This document shows, one piece after another, positions 1 through 8,967 of a stretch of DNA of 64,000 nt. Every line of letters starts with the position of its first letter. The first letter of the stretch is position 1. The notes beneath the pieces were generated by a model. It was not told the DNA's origin, ran no database searches, and saw only the letters and a list, made by a program, of their open reading frames with translations. The stretch lies in assembly GCF_003851045.1 (NCBI RefSeq), contig NZ_BFBX01000004.1, forward strand, positions 49,572 through 113,571, read 5' to 3'. This DNA is from Paenibacillus sp. 598K. Its GTDB lineage: Bacteria > Bacillota > Bacilli > Paenibacillales > Paenibacillaceae. The position numbers were made by a program, and so were the translations under genes.

Positions 1-1745
1 ATCTGGCAGCCTCGCCGCTGGCAGAAGCGCCGGCAGCGCCAAGCGCCGCCCCGGCAGCCGCATTGGCGGTAGCGCCGCAGGCAGCTGTCGTCCCGGCGGC
101 GCCCCCAGCGCCCAAGGAAGTCACCGTACTGTACGGCTCGCAGACGGGCAATGCCCAGCGTCTGGCGCAGAACCTGGCGCGTACGCTCGAGGAGCAAGGT
201 CAGGTCGTGACGCTGACCTCGATGCGCGACTTTAAGCCCAATGCGCTGAAGAAGCTGACTCATCTGTTGATTCTGGTCAGCACGCACGGCGAGGGCGACC
301 CGCCGGATGCGGCGCTGCCATTCTACGAATTCTTGCACAGCAAGCGCGCACCGAAGCTTGAGCAGCTGAAATTCGCTGTACTCGGACTGGGCGACACGTC
401 CTACGAGCTGTTCTGCCAGACCGGCAAGGACTTCGACAAGCGGCTGGAGGAGCTGGGCGGCGAGCGTCTGGCGTCGCGCGCCGACTGCGATGTCGACTAT
501 GACGATACGGCAGCAGCCTGGTTCCGGGAGGTGTCAGAGTCGCTCAAGGGAGGAGCGCAGGCGGGCGCAGACAGTCCGGCTGCCCAGGAGGCGGCCGCAG
601 CGACGGCTGTCGCCGATGCGCCGGGGTACTCGCGGACGCACCCGTTCGCAGCCGAGATCCTCGAGAATCTCAATCTGAACGGCCGCGGATCTAATCAGGA
701 GACGCGCCATATCGAGCTGTCGCTCGAAGGATCCAACCTGACCTACGAGCCGGGCGACGCGCTCGGCATCTATCCGGAAAACCATCCCGAGCTGGTCGAG
801 CTGCTCATCCGCGAGAACGGCTGGCAAGCCGACGAGCTGGTGGCGATCAACAAGGATGGCGACGAACGCACGCTGCATGAGGCGCTGACCCGGCATTACG
901 AGATTACCGTCCTGACCAAGCCGCTGCTGACTAAGCTGGCCGAGCTGTCGACGAGCGAATCGCTGCGCAGACTTGTAGCGAGCGAGGAGGAGCTGAAGGC
1001 GTATCTCTCTGGTCGCGATCTGCTCGATGTGACGCAGGACTTTGGTCCGCTCGGGCTGCCGGCCCGTCAGTTCGCTGGCGTGCTGCGCAAGATGCCGCCG
1101 CGGCTGTACTCGATCTCGAGCTCCTGCAAGGCTAATCCGGATGAGGTGCATCTGACAATCCGGACGGTGCGTTACGATGCCCATGGCCGCAGCCGCTACG
1201 GCGTCTGCTCGGTGCAATGCGCTGAACGGGCGGCGGCTGGCGACAGTCTGCCTGTCTATATCCATCAGAATCCGAACTTCAAGCTGCCGCAAGACGGCGA
1301 CACGCCGATCATCCTGATCGGACCAGGCACTGGCGTCGCACCGTTCCGCGCCTTCCTGCAGGAGCGCGAGGAGAACGGAGACGCAGGCCAATCGTGGCTA
1401 TTCTTCGGCGATCAGCATTTCCATACGGACTTCCTGTACCAGGTTGAGTGGCAGCAATGGCTGAAGAACGGCACGTTGACCCGACTCGATGTGGCATTCT
1501 CCCGCGATCAGGAGGAGAAGATCTACGTCCAGCATCGGATGAAGGAGCAAGCGGCCGAGCTGTGGCAATGGCTGAAGAACGGCGCTTACGTCTACGTCTG
1601 CGGCGACGAGAAGCGGATGGCGCATGACGTCCATCTGACGTTGACCGAGATTATCGAGCAGGAGGGCGGCATGTCCTCTGAAGAGGCGTCTGCTTATCTG
1701 ACCGATCTGGTGCAGCAGCGCCGTTACCAACGGGACATTTATTAA
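1..1745 (+). CDS. cysJ: Sulfite reductase [NADPH] flavoprotein alpha subunit (5' truncated by window)
   Basis: Electron-input subunit of cytoplasmic assimilatory sulfite reductase; passes electrons from NADPH through FAD and FMN to CysI. The frame is open from base 3, so the N-terminus lies outside the window; the visible part begins with an Ala/Pro-rich linker. A flavodoxin domain follows with FMN loop YGSQTGNA (near base 133), then the FAD-binding RLYSISSS (near 1100), the NADPH-site GPGTGVAPFRAF (near 1320) and the C-terminal VYVCGDEKRMA (near 1590). The protein ends in YQRDIY, usual for the family. It lies 42 bases before cysI on the same strand, so they form one operon. Confidence 0.96.
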   Translation, partial: LAASPLAEAPAAPSAAPAAALAVAPQAAVVPAAPPAPKEVTVLYGSQTGNAQRLAQNLARTLEEQGQVVTLTSMRDFKPNALKKLTHLLILVSTHGEGDPPDAALPFYEFLHSKRAPKLEQLKFAVLGLGDTSYELFCQTGKDFDKRLEELGGERLASRADCDVDYDDTAAAWFREVSESLKGGAQAGADSPAAQEAAAATAVADAPGYSRTHPFAAEILENLNLNGRGSNQETRHIELSLEGSNLTYEPGDALGIYPENHPELVELLIRENGWQADELVAINKDGDERTLHEALTRHYEITVLTKPLLTKLAELSTSESLRRLVASEEELKAYLSGRDLLDVTQDFGPLGLPARQFAGVLRKMPPRLYSISSSCKANPDEVHLTIRTVRYDAHGRSRYGVCSVQCAERAAAGDSLPVYIHQNPNFKLPQDGDTPIILIGPGTGVAPFRAFLQEREENGDAGQSWLFFGDQHFHTDFLYQVEWQQWLKNGTLTRLDVAFSRDQEEKIYVQHRMKEQAAELWQWLKNGAYVYVCGDEKRMAHDVHLTLTEIIEQEGGMSSEEASAYLTDLVQQRRYQRDIY

Positions 1746-1787
1746 TCCTACACTTATTGATACACAGGAAAGCGAGGTTTGCCAGCT

Positions 1788-3509
1788 ATGTCCAAGGACC
1801 CTTACGCTCCAAAAGACGCGCCGCCAAGCGACGTGGAGCATATTAAAATAAACAGCAACTACCTGCGCGGCTCGCTTAACGCCACGCTCGAGGACCGCGT
1901 CACTGCCTCGATTCCCGAGGATGACAACCGCCTCATGAAGCATCACGGCAGCTATATGCAGGACGACCGCGATCTGCGCAATGAGCGCGCCAAGCAAAAG
2001 CTTGAGCCAGCCTACCAGTTCATGCTGCGCATCCGCGCCGCGGGCGGCGTCGTCACGCCGCAGCAATGGCTCGTGCTCGACGAGCTCGCGCAAACGTATG
2101 CGAACGGCACGATCCGCCTGACGACACGCCAATCGATCCAACTGCACGGCATCATTAAGTGGAACATGAAGGCGACCGTCAAGACGATCAATGAGACACT
2201 GCTCACCACCTATGCTGCCTGCGGCGACGTAAACCGCAACGTCATGTGCAACCCGAATCCGTACCAGTCGGAGGTGCACGGCGAGGTATACAAGTGGGCT
2301 GACCGGATCAGCGAGCATCTGCTGCCGCAATCCCGCGCCTACCACGAGCTGTGGCTCGACGGCGAGAAGATTATCGACAGCCAGGAGAGCGTAGAGCAGG
2401 AGCCGATCTACAAAAACGTCTATCTGCCCCGCAAGTTCAAGATCGGCATCGCCGTACCGCCAGCTAATGACGTTGACGTTTACTCCCAGGATCTTGGCTT
2501 CATCGCGATCGTCGATAACGGCAAGCTGCTGGGCTTTAACGTGACGGCCGGCGGCGGCATGGGGATGACGCATGGCGATACCGCTACTTATCCGCAGCTC
2601 GGTCGGGTCATCGGCTTCTGCACGCCGGAGCAAGCGATCGACGTCGCCGAGAAGACGGTGACGATCCAGCGGGACTATGGCGATCGCTCCGTCCGCAAGC
2701 ATGCGCGCTTCAAGTATACGATCGACGACCGCGGCATCGAATGGTTCAAGGACGAGCTGCATCGTCGTCTCGGCTGGTCGCTCGAGCCGGCTCGGGATTA
2801 TCGGTTCGACCATAACGGCGATCGCTACGGTTGGGTGAAGGGCAGCAACGGCAAGTGGCATCTGACGCTGTTTATCCAGAACGGACGGATCGCCGACGAC
2901 GAGCAAGGCCACTTGCTTATGACGGGGCTGCGCGAGATCGCCAAGGTTCATAAGGGCGACTACCGGATCACAGGCAATCAGAATATCATCATCGGCAATG
3001 TGAGCGGGCAGAGCAAGCGCAAGATCGATCAGCTTGCCGAGCAATACGGGCTGACGAGCGGGCTGGCGAGCTCGGCGCTGCGTCGCAACTCGATGGCCTG
3101 CGTCGCCCTGCCGACCTGCGGACTGGCGATGGCAGAGTCCGAGCGTTACCTGCCGACGCTGCTGGGCAAGCTGGAGACGATCCTGGCGGACGAGGGACTG
3201 CAGGAGCAAGAGATCGTCATCCGCATGACTGGCTGTCCGAATGGTTGCGCCCGCGCCAGCCTCGGCGAGATCGGCTTCATCGGCAAGGCGCCGGGCCGGT
3301 ACAACCTGTACCTGGGCGCCAGCTTCAACGGCGATCGGCTCAACAAGATGTATCGCGAGAATATTAACGAGGAAGAGATTCTGGCCGAGCTCAAGCCGAT
3401 CATCGCGCGTTATGCCCGTGAGCGGCAGGAGGGCGAGCATTTCGGAGACTTTGCCGTCCGTGCCGGCTATGTGCAGGCTGTCGTATCGGGCACCGACTTC
3501 CACGCCTGA
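1788..3509 (+). CDS. cysI: Sulfite reductase [NADPH] hemoprotein beta subunit
   Basis: Catalytic subunit that reduces sulfite to sulfide in six electrons at a siroheme coupled to a [4Fe-4S] cluster. 573 aa, normal length. The four cluster cysteines are visible: C438 and C444 in ACVALPTC, and C483 and C487 in TGCPNGC. The substrate-side arginine motif TRQSIQLHG is also present. I chose ATG 1788 because AGGAAAGCGAGG ends about 10 bases upstream; an in-frame TTG at 1779 is too close to it. It follows cysJ directly. No leader riboswitch can be seen because the operon start is outside the window. Confidence 0.97.
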   Translation: MSKDPYAPKDAPPSDVEHIKINSNYLRGSLNATLEDRVTASIPEDDNRLMKHHGSYMQDDRDLRNERAKQKLEPAYQFMLRIRAAGGVVTPQQWLVLDELAQTYANGTIRLTTRQSIQLHGIIKWNMKATVKTINETLLTTYAACGDVNRNVMCNPNPYQSEVHGEVYKWADRISEHLLPQSRAYHELWLDGEKIIDSQESVEQEPIYKNVYLPRKFKIGIAVPPANDVDVYSQDLGFIAIVDNGKLLGFNVTAGGGMGMTHGDTATYPQLGRVIGFCTPEQAIDVAEKTVTIQRDYGDRSVRKHARFKYTIDDRGIEWFKDELHRRLGWSLEPARDYRFDHNGDRYGWVKGSNGKWHLTLFIQNGRIADDEQGHLLMTGLREIAKVHKGDYRITGNQNIIIGNVSGQSKRKIDQLAEQYGLTSGLASSALRRNSMACVALPTCGLAMAESERYLPTLLGKLETILADEGLQEQEIVIRMTGCPNGCARASLGEIGFIGKAPGRYNLYLGASFNGDRLNKMYRENINEEEILAELKPIIARYARERQEGEHFGDFAVRAGYVQAVVSGTDFHA

Positions 3510-3522
3510 TCGTGGACTGACG

Positions 3523-4284
3523 ATGCAAGAGATCTGGCGAGAGCGGACGGCGCATCACGAGCTGCGCGTGTTGGAGAGAGGCTATGCGGAGGGGCGTCAG
3601 GGGCGATACCGGGTGCTTCAGTTCGCAGACGAGGCGGAGCAGGGCGTACTCGATCTGGACGATCCCGAGCGGGTCGTCCTGGCTTATCCGCGCGTCCTGA
3701 TCGAGCTACTGGGCGGACGGGAGGAGCGGCTGCGCGACCTCTACATGATCGGGCATGGCATCGGCACGATCGCAGGCTATTACGCTCGGCAGCCCGAGGT
3801 GCGGTTACGGACCGCCGAGCTGGACGCCCGTCTCGCAGCGCTCAGTCGGGAGATGTTCGGTTATGACGGACCCGAGCCTGAGATTGGCGACGGCAGGGAG
3901 CTGCTTGGTCGGCTTGAGCCCGCCAGCCTGGATGCGGTGATCGTCGATGCCTTCTCGGCGCGGGGGACGCCGCGCAGCTTAACCTCGCTGTCGTTTTTTG
4001 AGCTGGCGCGCAGGCAGATGCGTGGTGGCGGCCTGCTGCTGATGAATCTGGCAGGCCGCAAGCGCGGCGATCGGCGAGTACAGGCAATCCATACGACGGC
4101 GGCGACCTGCTTTGACCAGACGTTGGTGCTGGCTCCGGAGCATGCGGCAGCCGACGAGGTGACCAACCTCGTGTTGGCAGCCAGCGACGACGCGATCGCG
4201 TATCGACCGTCGCAAATGACCGGCTTCCGACCTGTCGAGCTGCCGCCTGGTCACCTGATCTACGATGTCCAGGACGATAGATAG
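3523..4284 (+). CDS. Spermidine synthase-like methyltransferase-fold protein
   Basis: 253 aa protein with a Rossmann fold of the spermidine synthase/SAM-methyltransferase type: a glycine motif MIGHGIGTIAGYYA, an acidic strand end AELDA, DGRELL, and VIVDAFSARGTP where polyamine synthases keep a D-x-F/Y segment. The N-terminal part is short compared with true spermidine synthases, so polyamine synthesis is not certain; many such stand-alone paralogs are uncharacterised. ATG 3523 lies 13 bases after the cysI stop, so it may be co-transcribed with cysJI. An upstream in-frame extension to 3241 only re-reads cysI and was dropped. Confidence 0.72.
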   Translation: MQEIWRERTAHHELRVLERGYAEGRQGRYRVLQFADEAEQGVLDLDDPERVVLAYPRVLIELLGGREERLRDLYMIGHGIGTIAGYYARQPEVRLRTAELDARLAALSREMFGYDGPEPEIGDGRELLGRLEPASLDAVIVDAFSARGTPRSLTSLSFFELARRQMRGGGLLLMNLAGRKRGDRRVQAIHTTAATCFDQTLVLAPEHAAADEVTNLVLAASDDAIAYRPSQMTGFRPVELPPGHLIYDVQDDR

Positions 4285-4373
4285 CAATCGAAGAGAATCG
4301 CAGCAGGTCCCTTCTGGTATACTGAATTCATGAGCGCTAGCTCGTCTATATACCGAAGAAGAGGTGAAGCCGC

Positions 4374-4787
4374 TTGTCCATTCCGACGCGACAGATTTGT
4401 GTCAACCTGCCTGTGAAAGACCTGAACCGCTCGATCGCTTTTTTCGATTCGCTTGGCTATTCGTTTAATGCGCAGTTTACGGACGAGAAAGCAGCCTGTC
4501 TGGTCATCAGCGACAGTATCTATGCGATGCTGCTGACGGAGGAATTTTTCCGGACCTTTATCAGCAAGGAGATTGCCGATACACAGACTACAGCAGAGGT
4601 GATCCTCGCGCTTGAGACGGATAGCCGCGCGCATGTGGATGAGCTCGCCGACAAGGCGTTGGCTGCCGGAGGGACGGAGCCGAAGGCGCCGATCGACCAC
4701 GGCTTCATGTATACGCGCAGCTTCCAGGACCCGGACGGCCATCTGTGGGAGATTTTCTACATGGACGAAAGTGCGTTGCAACAGTAG
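4374..4787 (+). CDS. VOC (glyoxalase/bleomycin-resistance fold) family protein
   Basis: 137 aa, two beta-alpha-beta-beta-beta halves typical of the vicinal-oxygen-chelate fold: the opening strand QICVNLPVKDLNRSIAFFDSLG and the closing strand DPDGHLWEIFYMD with the usual metal-ligand His/Glu pair (H in DGHLWE, E in WEIFY). It resembles the small lactoylglutathione-lyase-like proteins of Firmicutes, whose substrates are mostly unknown. The start is TTG 4374, preceded by GAAGAGGTG. A strong terminator follows, so it appears monocistronic. Confidence 0.8.
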   Translation: MSIPTRQICVNLPVKDLNRSIAFFDSLGYSFNAQFTDEKAACLVISDSIYAMLLTEEFFRTFISKEIADTQTTAEVILALETDSRAHVDELADKALAAGGTEPKAPIDHGFMYTRSFQDPDGHLWEIFYMDESALQQ

Positions 4788-4804
4788 CATGACCATTGGC
4801 CTCG

Positions 4805-4841
4805 AAAAAACCAGCTCTGCACCATGCAGGCTGGTTTTTTT
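4805..4841 (+). terminator. Intrinsic terminator after VOC gene
   Basis: AAAAAACCAGC pairs with GCTGGTTTTTT, with an inner CTGC/GCAG extension around loop ACCAT, followed by a T-run. The symmetric A/T ends make it potentially bidirectional. Confidence 0.85.
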
Positions 4842-4983
4842 GCTTTTACTTGGTCAGGCAGCGAAAAATTACAGTTGAAGTTACTTAAAAAATGTTATAT
4901 ACTCACATCCATAGAAGCGCCTGAATGCGCAATCTGGAGCTGTTGTTACACCCAATCCATTCATTATACAGGAGCTGATCCTT

Positions 4984-5616
4984 ATGACTATTTCAACTCA
5001 AACTGATTTCTTCACCGTGGCCCGCGAGCGCCACTCGGTCAAGACCTATGATCCTTCCTACAAGCTGAGCGAGCAAGAGATCAAGGATCTCCTCGCCGTC
5101 GCCCAGCAAGCGCCGTCGGCTTGGAATCTGCAGCATTGGAAATTCGTCGCGATCGTCGATCAGGCTGCCAAGGAGAAGCTGCTGCCGATCGCATACGGTC
5201 AAAAGCAGATCGTCGAATCGTCGGTTGTCTTCGCCGTGCTCGGCGATCTCGAGGCTAACCGCAACGCCGACCCGGTCTATAGCGCAGCGGTTGCTGCCGG
5301 CGCGATGTCTGAGGAGATTAAGCAGACGCTGATCGGCCAGATCGAAGGGGCGTATGCCCACGTGCCGACGCTGGCGCGCGACGAAGCGATCCGCAACGCG
5401 TCGCTGGCTGCGATGCAGCTGATGCTCGCCGCCAGAGCCAGCGGTCTTGACTCTTGCCCGATCGGCGGATACGACGCGGCCAAGTTCGTCGAGGCATTCC
5501 AGGTGCCGGCTCGCTATGTGCCGATTATGCTGATCACGGTTGGCAAGGCGCTCACGCCAGCTCGTCCTTCCGGCCGTCTGCCGCTCGAAGAGGCGATCGT
5601 CTGGAACAGCTTCTGA
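4984..5616 (+). CDS. Nitroreductase family protein
   Basis: 210 aa FMN-dependent NAD(P)H oxidoreductase of the nitroreductase fold. The N-terminal signature RHSVKTYDPSYKLSEQEI and the FMN-binding APSAWNLQHWKFV are clear. The middle AAMQLMLAARASGLDSCPIGGY and the C-terminal ITVGK strand also fit. It is close to the short Bacillus YodC/YfhC group that reduces nitro compounds or quinones; the physiological substrate cannot be read from sequence. ATG 4984 follows CAGGAGCTGATCCTT. It is flanked by terminators on both sides, so it is a single-gene unit. Confidence 0.88.
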   Translation: MTISTQTDFFTVARERHSVKTYDPSYKLSEQEIKDLLAVAQQAPSAWNLQHWKFVAIVDQAAKEKLLPIAYGQKQIVESSVVFAVLGDLEANRNADPVYSAAVAAGAMSEEIKQTLIGQIEGAYAHVPTLARDEAIRNASLAAMQLMLAARASGLDSCPIGGYDAAKFVEAFQVPARYVPIMLITVGKALTPARPSGRLPLEEAIVWNSF

Positions 5617-5668
5617 TTGTTCGCAGCCTGTGGTTGTCCGGCCCCCGTCAAGCCACCGGACTCCAGAC

Positions 5669-5698
5669 CTCCGGCCCTTAGTGGGCGGGAGTTTTTTT
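5669..5698 (+). terminator. Intrinsic terminator after nitroreductase gene
   Basis: CTCCGGCCC, loop TTAGT, GGGCGGGAG (one mismatch), then seven T. Confidence 0.8.
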
Positions 5699-5857
5699 GT
5701 TGAGGGCTTAGCGAGAGCGGCTGTCGCCCGCATCGTCATAGCGCTGTTGCTTGACGGGTCCCTGGGCCGGTGCTACGATTTAGGAATGAAAGGTCGTTTA
5801 TTGCCGCATGATGAGAAGAGTTGCATCCCATCTGATATGGAGAAGGAGCTGGAAGTC

Positions 5858-6160
5858 ATGAGAGACACATTGGGCAAAGCGTTATCGCTAGGATTGGGTC
5901 TGGTGCTGACAGGCAAGGAGCAGGTGGAAAAGACGGTCGAGGAGCTGGTCCGCAAGGGCGAGGTGAGTCGGGCGGAGTCCAAGGATCTGGTCGACGATCT
6001 GGTGAAGCGCGGCGACGAAGTGCGCGATCGCATCGAAGCCGCTGCCCGCGAGCGAGTGCAGGCTCTGCTCAAAGAGGGCGGACTGGCTACCCGGGAGGAA
6101 GTCGAACGTCTGGAGCAGCGTATCGAAGCGCTGGAGATCAAGCTGAACACCGAGCATTGA
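5858..6160 (+). CDS. Phasin-like coiled-coil protein
   Basis: 100 aa, strongly charged and helical: an N-terminal amphipathic stretch (LGKALSLGLGLVLTGKEQVEK), then EELVRKGEVS and a C-terminal heptad-like ATREEVERLEQRIEALE. This is the layout of phasin/PhaF-type proteins, which coat polyhydroxyalkanoate granules or act as small scaffolds. No PHA synthase gene is visible here, so a granule role is only an inference. ATG 5858 is chosen over ATG 5837 because AAGGAG sits 10 bases before it. It ends 16 bases before the UbiB-family gene, a pairing that suggests a joint function. Confidence 0.72.
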   Translation: MRDTLGKALSLGLGLVLTGKEQVEKTVEELVRKGEVSRAESKDLVDDLVKRGDEVRDRIEAAARERVQALLKEGGLATREEVERLEQRIEALEIKLNTEH

Positions 6161-6176
6161 CAGAGGAGGTCTGGCG

Positions 6177-7850
6177 ATGAGTGCAGGCAAGCGGATACGT
6201 CATTTGCAGCGCTACCGAACGATTGCCGCGGCCTTTGCGCGCAACGGCCTGGGATATGTCTCCCAGGAGATGGGGATCAGCGACAAGCTGACGTTCCGAA
6301 AGCGAGAGGAGGGCAGGGAGCTCCATAGCAAGAGCATCGGCGAGCGGATCAGGCTGTTGCTTGAGGAGCTGGGTCCGACCTTCGTCAAGCTGGGGCAGAT
6401 CGCCAGTACGCGGCCTGACTTGCTGCCAGCGGACATCCTGGCGGAGCTGGAGCATCTGCAGGATCATGTGCCGCCGTTTGGATATGCCGAGGCAGCGGCG
6501 ATCCTCGCGGAGGAGCTGGGCGCGCCGATCGATCAGCTCTTCCGCTCCTTCCCCGAGCTGCCCATCGCCTCGGCCTCGATCGGACAGGTATACCATGCCG
6601 AGCTGAAGGATGGCACGCAGGTAGCCGTGAAGGTGCAGCGGCCCAATATACATAGCTCCGTTGAGACGGATCTGGAGATCCTCGCCGATCTGGCGCGGAT
6701 GGCCGAGCACAGACTGGAGTGGGCGCGCAATTATCGGGTGCGCGATATTATCGACGAGCTGGCCAAGGCGCTGCGCGGCGAGATGGACTATACGACGGAG
6801 GCGCGCAACACCGAGCGTTTCGTCGAGCAGGCCAAGAGTCTGAAGCATATTCGCGTGCCGGAGGTGCATTGGGACTATTCGACCAAGCGCGTGCTGACGA
6901 TGGCCTACATCGAAGGGATCAAGCTAAGCCAGCATCAATTGCTGGACGAGGCCGGGCTTGACCGGGCCAAGCTGGCCGAAAGGTTCGCGACCGTCATCCT
7001 TCATCAAGTGCTCATGGAAGGTCTCTTCCACGGTGACCCGCATCCCGGCAACGTATTGGCGCTGCCCAATGGCGATCTGGCGTTGCTCGACTTCGGCATG
7101 GTGGGGCGCCTCTCGCCAGCGATGAAGAAAAATTTCGCATCGCTCGTCATCGCGCTGCGCAATCAGAGCACCAAAGGTCTCATCCGGGCGATCTCGCATA
7201 TGGGCGTCATTCCTGAGGAGGCAGACCAGGAGCAGCTCTATGCCGATGTCGATCTGCTGCGGGATAAATATTACAAAGTGCCGCTCAATCAGGTCAGTCT
7301 GGGCGAGGCTGTCAACGATCTGTTCGCCGTCGCCTTCCAGCATCGGATCCGGCTGCCGGCCGAGATGACGCTGCTAGGCAAGAGCCTGCTGACGATGGAA
7401 GGCGTCGTGTCTGCGCTGCATCCTGGCTTCAGCGTGTTCGACGTGGCCGAGCCCTTCGGCAAAAAACTGCTGCTTGAGCGGCTTAGTCCACGTCAGATGC
7501 TGAAAAACTGGGCGGAGGATCTGCCCGATTATCTGGATATGCTGAGCGAGGTTCCGCTCAGTTTGAAGCAGGTGTCGGCTTTACTGCGTCGCGGCAAGCT
7601 GCGCATCGAGGTCGCATCCCCGCAGGTCGAGGATCTGATGAAAAAGATGGACCGGATCAGCAACCGCCTATCCTTTAGCATCGTCCTGCTCTCGTTGAGC
7701 ATTGTTATGGTCGGCCTCATCATCGGCTCGGCGCTTAGCAATTCCGACACGATGCTGTGGCGCATCCCGGTGATCGAGATCGGCGCCATCATCGCATTGC
7801 TTCTGTTTATGTGGCTTATTTTCGCGATTTTCCGCTCGGGACGTTTTTAG
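6177..7850 (+). CDS. AarF/ABC1/UbiB atypical kinase family protein
   Basis: 557 aa member of the UbiB/ADCK atypical kinase-like family, which supports quinone or isoprenoid lipid metabolism at the membrane. The family-specific KxGQ motif is at residues 71-74 (KLGQ). The alanine-type nucleotide loop appears in ASIGQVYHAELKDG, the VAVKVQRP lysine strand follows, then the catalytic-loop HGDPHPGNVL and the metal-binding LLDFGMVG. Two hydrophobic helices close the protein (about 500-525 and 532-552), anchoring it to the membrane. ATG 6177 has GAGGAGG nearby and is preceded by the phasin-like gene in the same operon. Confidence 0.93.
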   Translation: MSAGKRIRHLQRYRTIAAAFARNGLGYVSQEMGISDKLTFRKREEGRELHSKSIGERIRLLLEELGPTFVKLGQIASTRPDLLPADILAELEHLQDHVPPFGYAEAAAILAEELGAPIDQLFRSFPELPIASASIGQVYHAELKDGTQVAVKVQRPNIHSSVETDLEILADLARMAEHRLEWARNYRVRDIIDELAKALRGEMDYTTEARNTERFVEQAKSLKHIRVPEVHWDYSTKRVLTMAYIEGIKLSQHQLLDEAGLDRAKLAERFATVILHQVLMEGLFHGDPHPGNVLALPNGDLALLDFGMVGRLSPAMKKNFASLVIALRNQSTKGLIRAISHMGVIPEEADQEQLYADVDLLRDKYYKVPLNQVSLGEAVNDLFAVAFQHRIRLPAEMTLLGKSLLTMEGVVSALHPGFSVFDVAEPFGKKLLLERLSPRQMLKNWAEDLPDYLDMLSEVPLSLKQVSALLRRGKLRIEVASPQVEDLMKKMDRISNRLSFSIVLLSLSIVMVGLIIGSALSNSDTMLWRIPVIEIGAIIALLLFMWLIFAIFRSGRF

Positions 7851-7872
7851 CGTTTATAGCATTGATCCATGA

Positions 7873-7911
7873 CACGGCGGCGCAACCATACGGTTGCGCC
7901 ACCGTGTTTTT
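7873..7911 (+). terminator. Intrinsic terminator after UbiB-family gene
   Basis: 15-bp stem CACGGCGGCGCAACC / GGTTGCGCCACCGTG with one mismatch and loop ATAC, followed by five T. Confidence 0.9.
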
Positions 7912-8012
7912 GGTGTGGTCAGGCGTCTGCCGTTGCCGTCAGCGGCGGCCGGAATAGGATATAGCACTTATCCCTCTTCGTAGAGGGTCCCGATCCCAAA
8001 GGAGGCTTCGAT

Positions 8013-8951
8013 GTGAAGATTTTGTTCACGAACCCGGCGCCCATCATCAAGTATGGGATGCAGCCGGGTTTTGAGAAGCACGGCTGGCAAACAGACCGAC
8101 TGGAGGTACCCGAGCAGACGGCGGACGGTCTGCGCCGGAAGATCGACGCCTTCAAGCCGGACTATCTATTCACCGACTCGGGTGTTGCGCACCAAGACAT
8201 CATTTTCCCGATCCTCGAGCAGACCGCGATCCCCCATATCTACTGGGCGATCGAGGACCCTGTCGCCAACGCAGTCATGGCGATGACATGGGCGGCTCGA
8301 TCGGTGCTAAGCCTGACGCCATGCGTGGAGATGCTGGACAACTACAAGCGAAACGGACATCGGGCGATTTGCATCCCCTTCGCGATCGATCCTGATTACT
8401 ACTACCGTTATCCCGTAGAGCCAGAGCTGGCGATGCTCGATGCCGTTCATATCGGCAACAATTACAATGTTTTCCCTGAGCGTGTCGCTGCATATCGCTA
8501 TATCATCCAGCCCTTCATCGACCGCAGCGCCAACCTTGCCGTGTACGGGATGGACTGGCGCAATCCCTCGCACGCTTACACGTTACCCGACAGGGTCAAC
8601 AAAGGATATCTAGCCCACGAATGCACAGGTCCTCTGTACAGCTCGGCCAAGATCGTCCTGGGCTTGCATTCGATCGTCGACTCGGCGACGATGCAGTCGA
8701 TGCGCACCTTTGAGGTGCTGGGCTGCGGCGGCTTCCTACTCACCCAGCGAACGAAGGCAATCAGCTCAATGTTTGAGGATCACAAGCATCTGGTCGCCTC
8801 GTCGAGCTACAGAGAGACGGTGGAGCTTATGAAGTATTATTTGCCCCGCGACGAGGCGCGGGCCCGCATCGCCGAGCAAGGCATGAAGCATGTCCACAAA
8901 TATCATACGTATGAGCGGCGTGTGGCGGAGATCCTCCAGGCGCTGCCATAA
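8013..8951 (+). CDS. CgeB-like glycosyltransferase
   Basis: 312 aa protein resembling the CgeB/spore-maturation glycosyltransferase group: KILFTNPAP start, TDSGVAHQ, IPHIYWAIEDP, a central HIGNNYNVFPERVAAYR, and the C-terminal nucleotide-sugar segment RTFEVLGCGGFLLTQRTKAI. In B. subtilis cgeB is a late mother-cell gene acting on the spore outer layer; here the same is inferred from the collagen-like gene downstream. The start is GTG 8013, 7 bases after AAAGGAGG; the ATG at 8011 runs straight into TGA. It is the first gene of a tight run (8951 to 8968, then a 4-base overlap). Confidence 0.85.
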   Translation: MKILFTNPAPIIKYGMQPGFEKHGWQTDRLEVPEQTADGLRRKIDAFKPDYLFTDSGVAHQDIIFPILEQTAIPHIYWAIEDPVANAVMAMTWAARSVLSLTPCVEMLDNYKRNGHRAICIPFAIDPDYYYRYPVEPELAMLDAVHIGNNYNVFPERVAAYRYIIQPFIDRSANLAVYGMDWRNPSHAYTLPDRVNKGYLAHECTGPLYSSAKIVLGLHSIVDSATMQSMRTFEVLGCGGFLLTQRTKAISSMFEDHKHLVASSSYRETVELMKYYLPRDEARARIAEQGMKHVHKYHTYERRVAEILQALP

Positions 8952-8967
8952 CCGGGGGGATCGACGC

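Noticed and set aside
1398-3503. 701-codon open frame on the minus strand across cysJ/cysI
   Set aside because: It is antisense to cysJ and cysI, both with unmistakable motifs. GC-rich codon bias leaves the opposite frame open; its translation has no recognisable domain.
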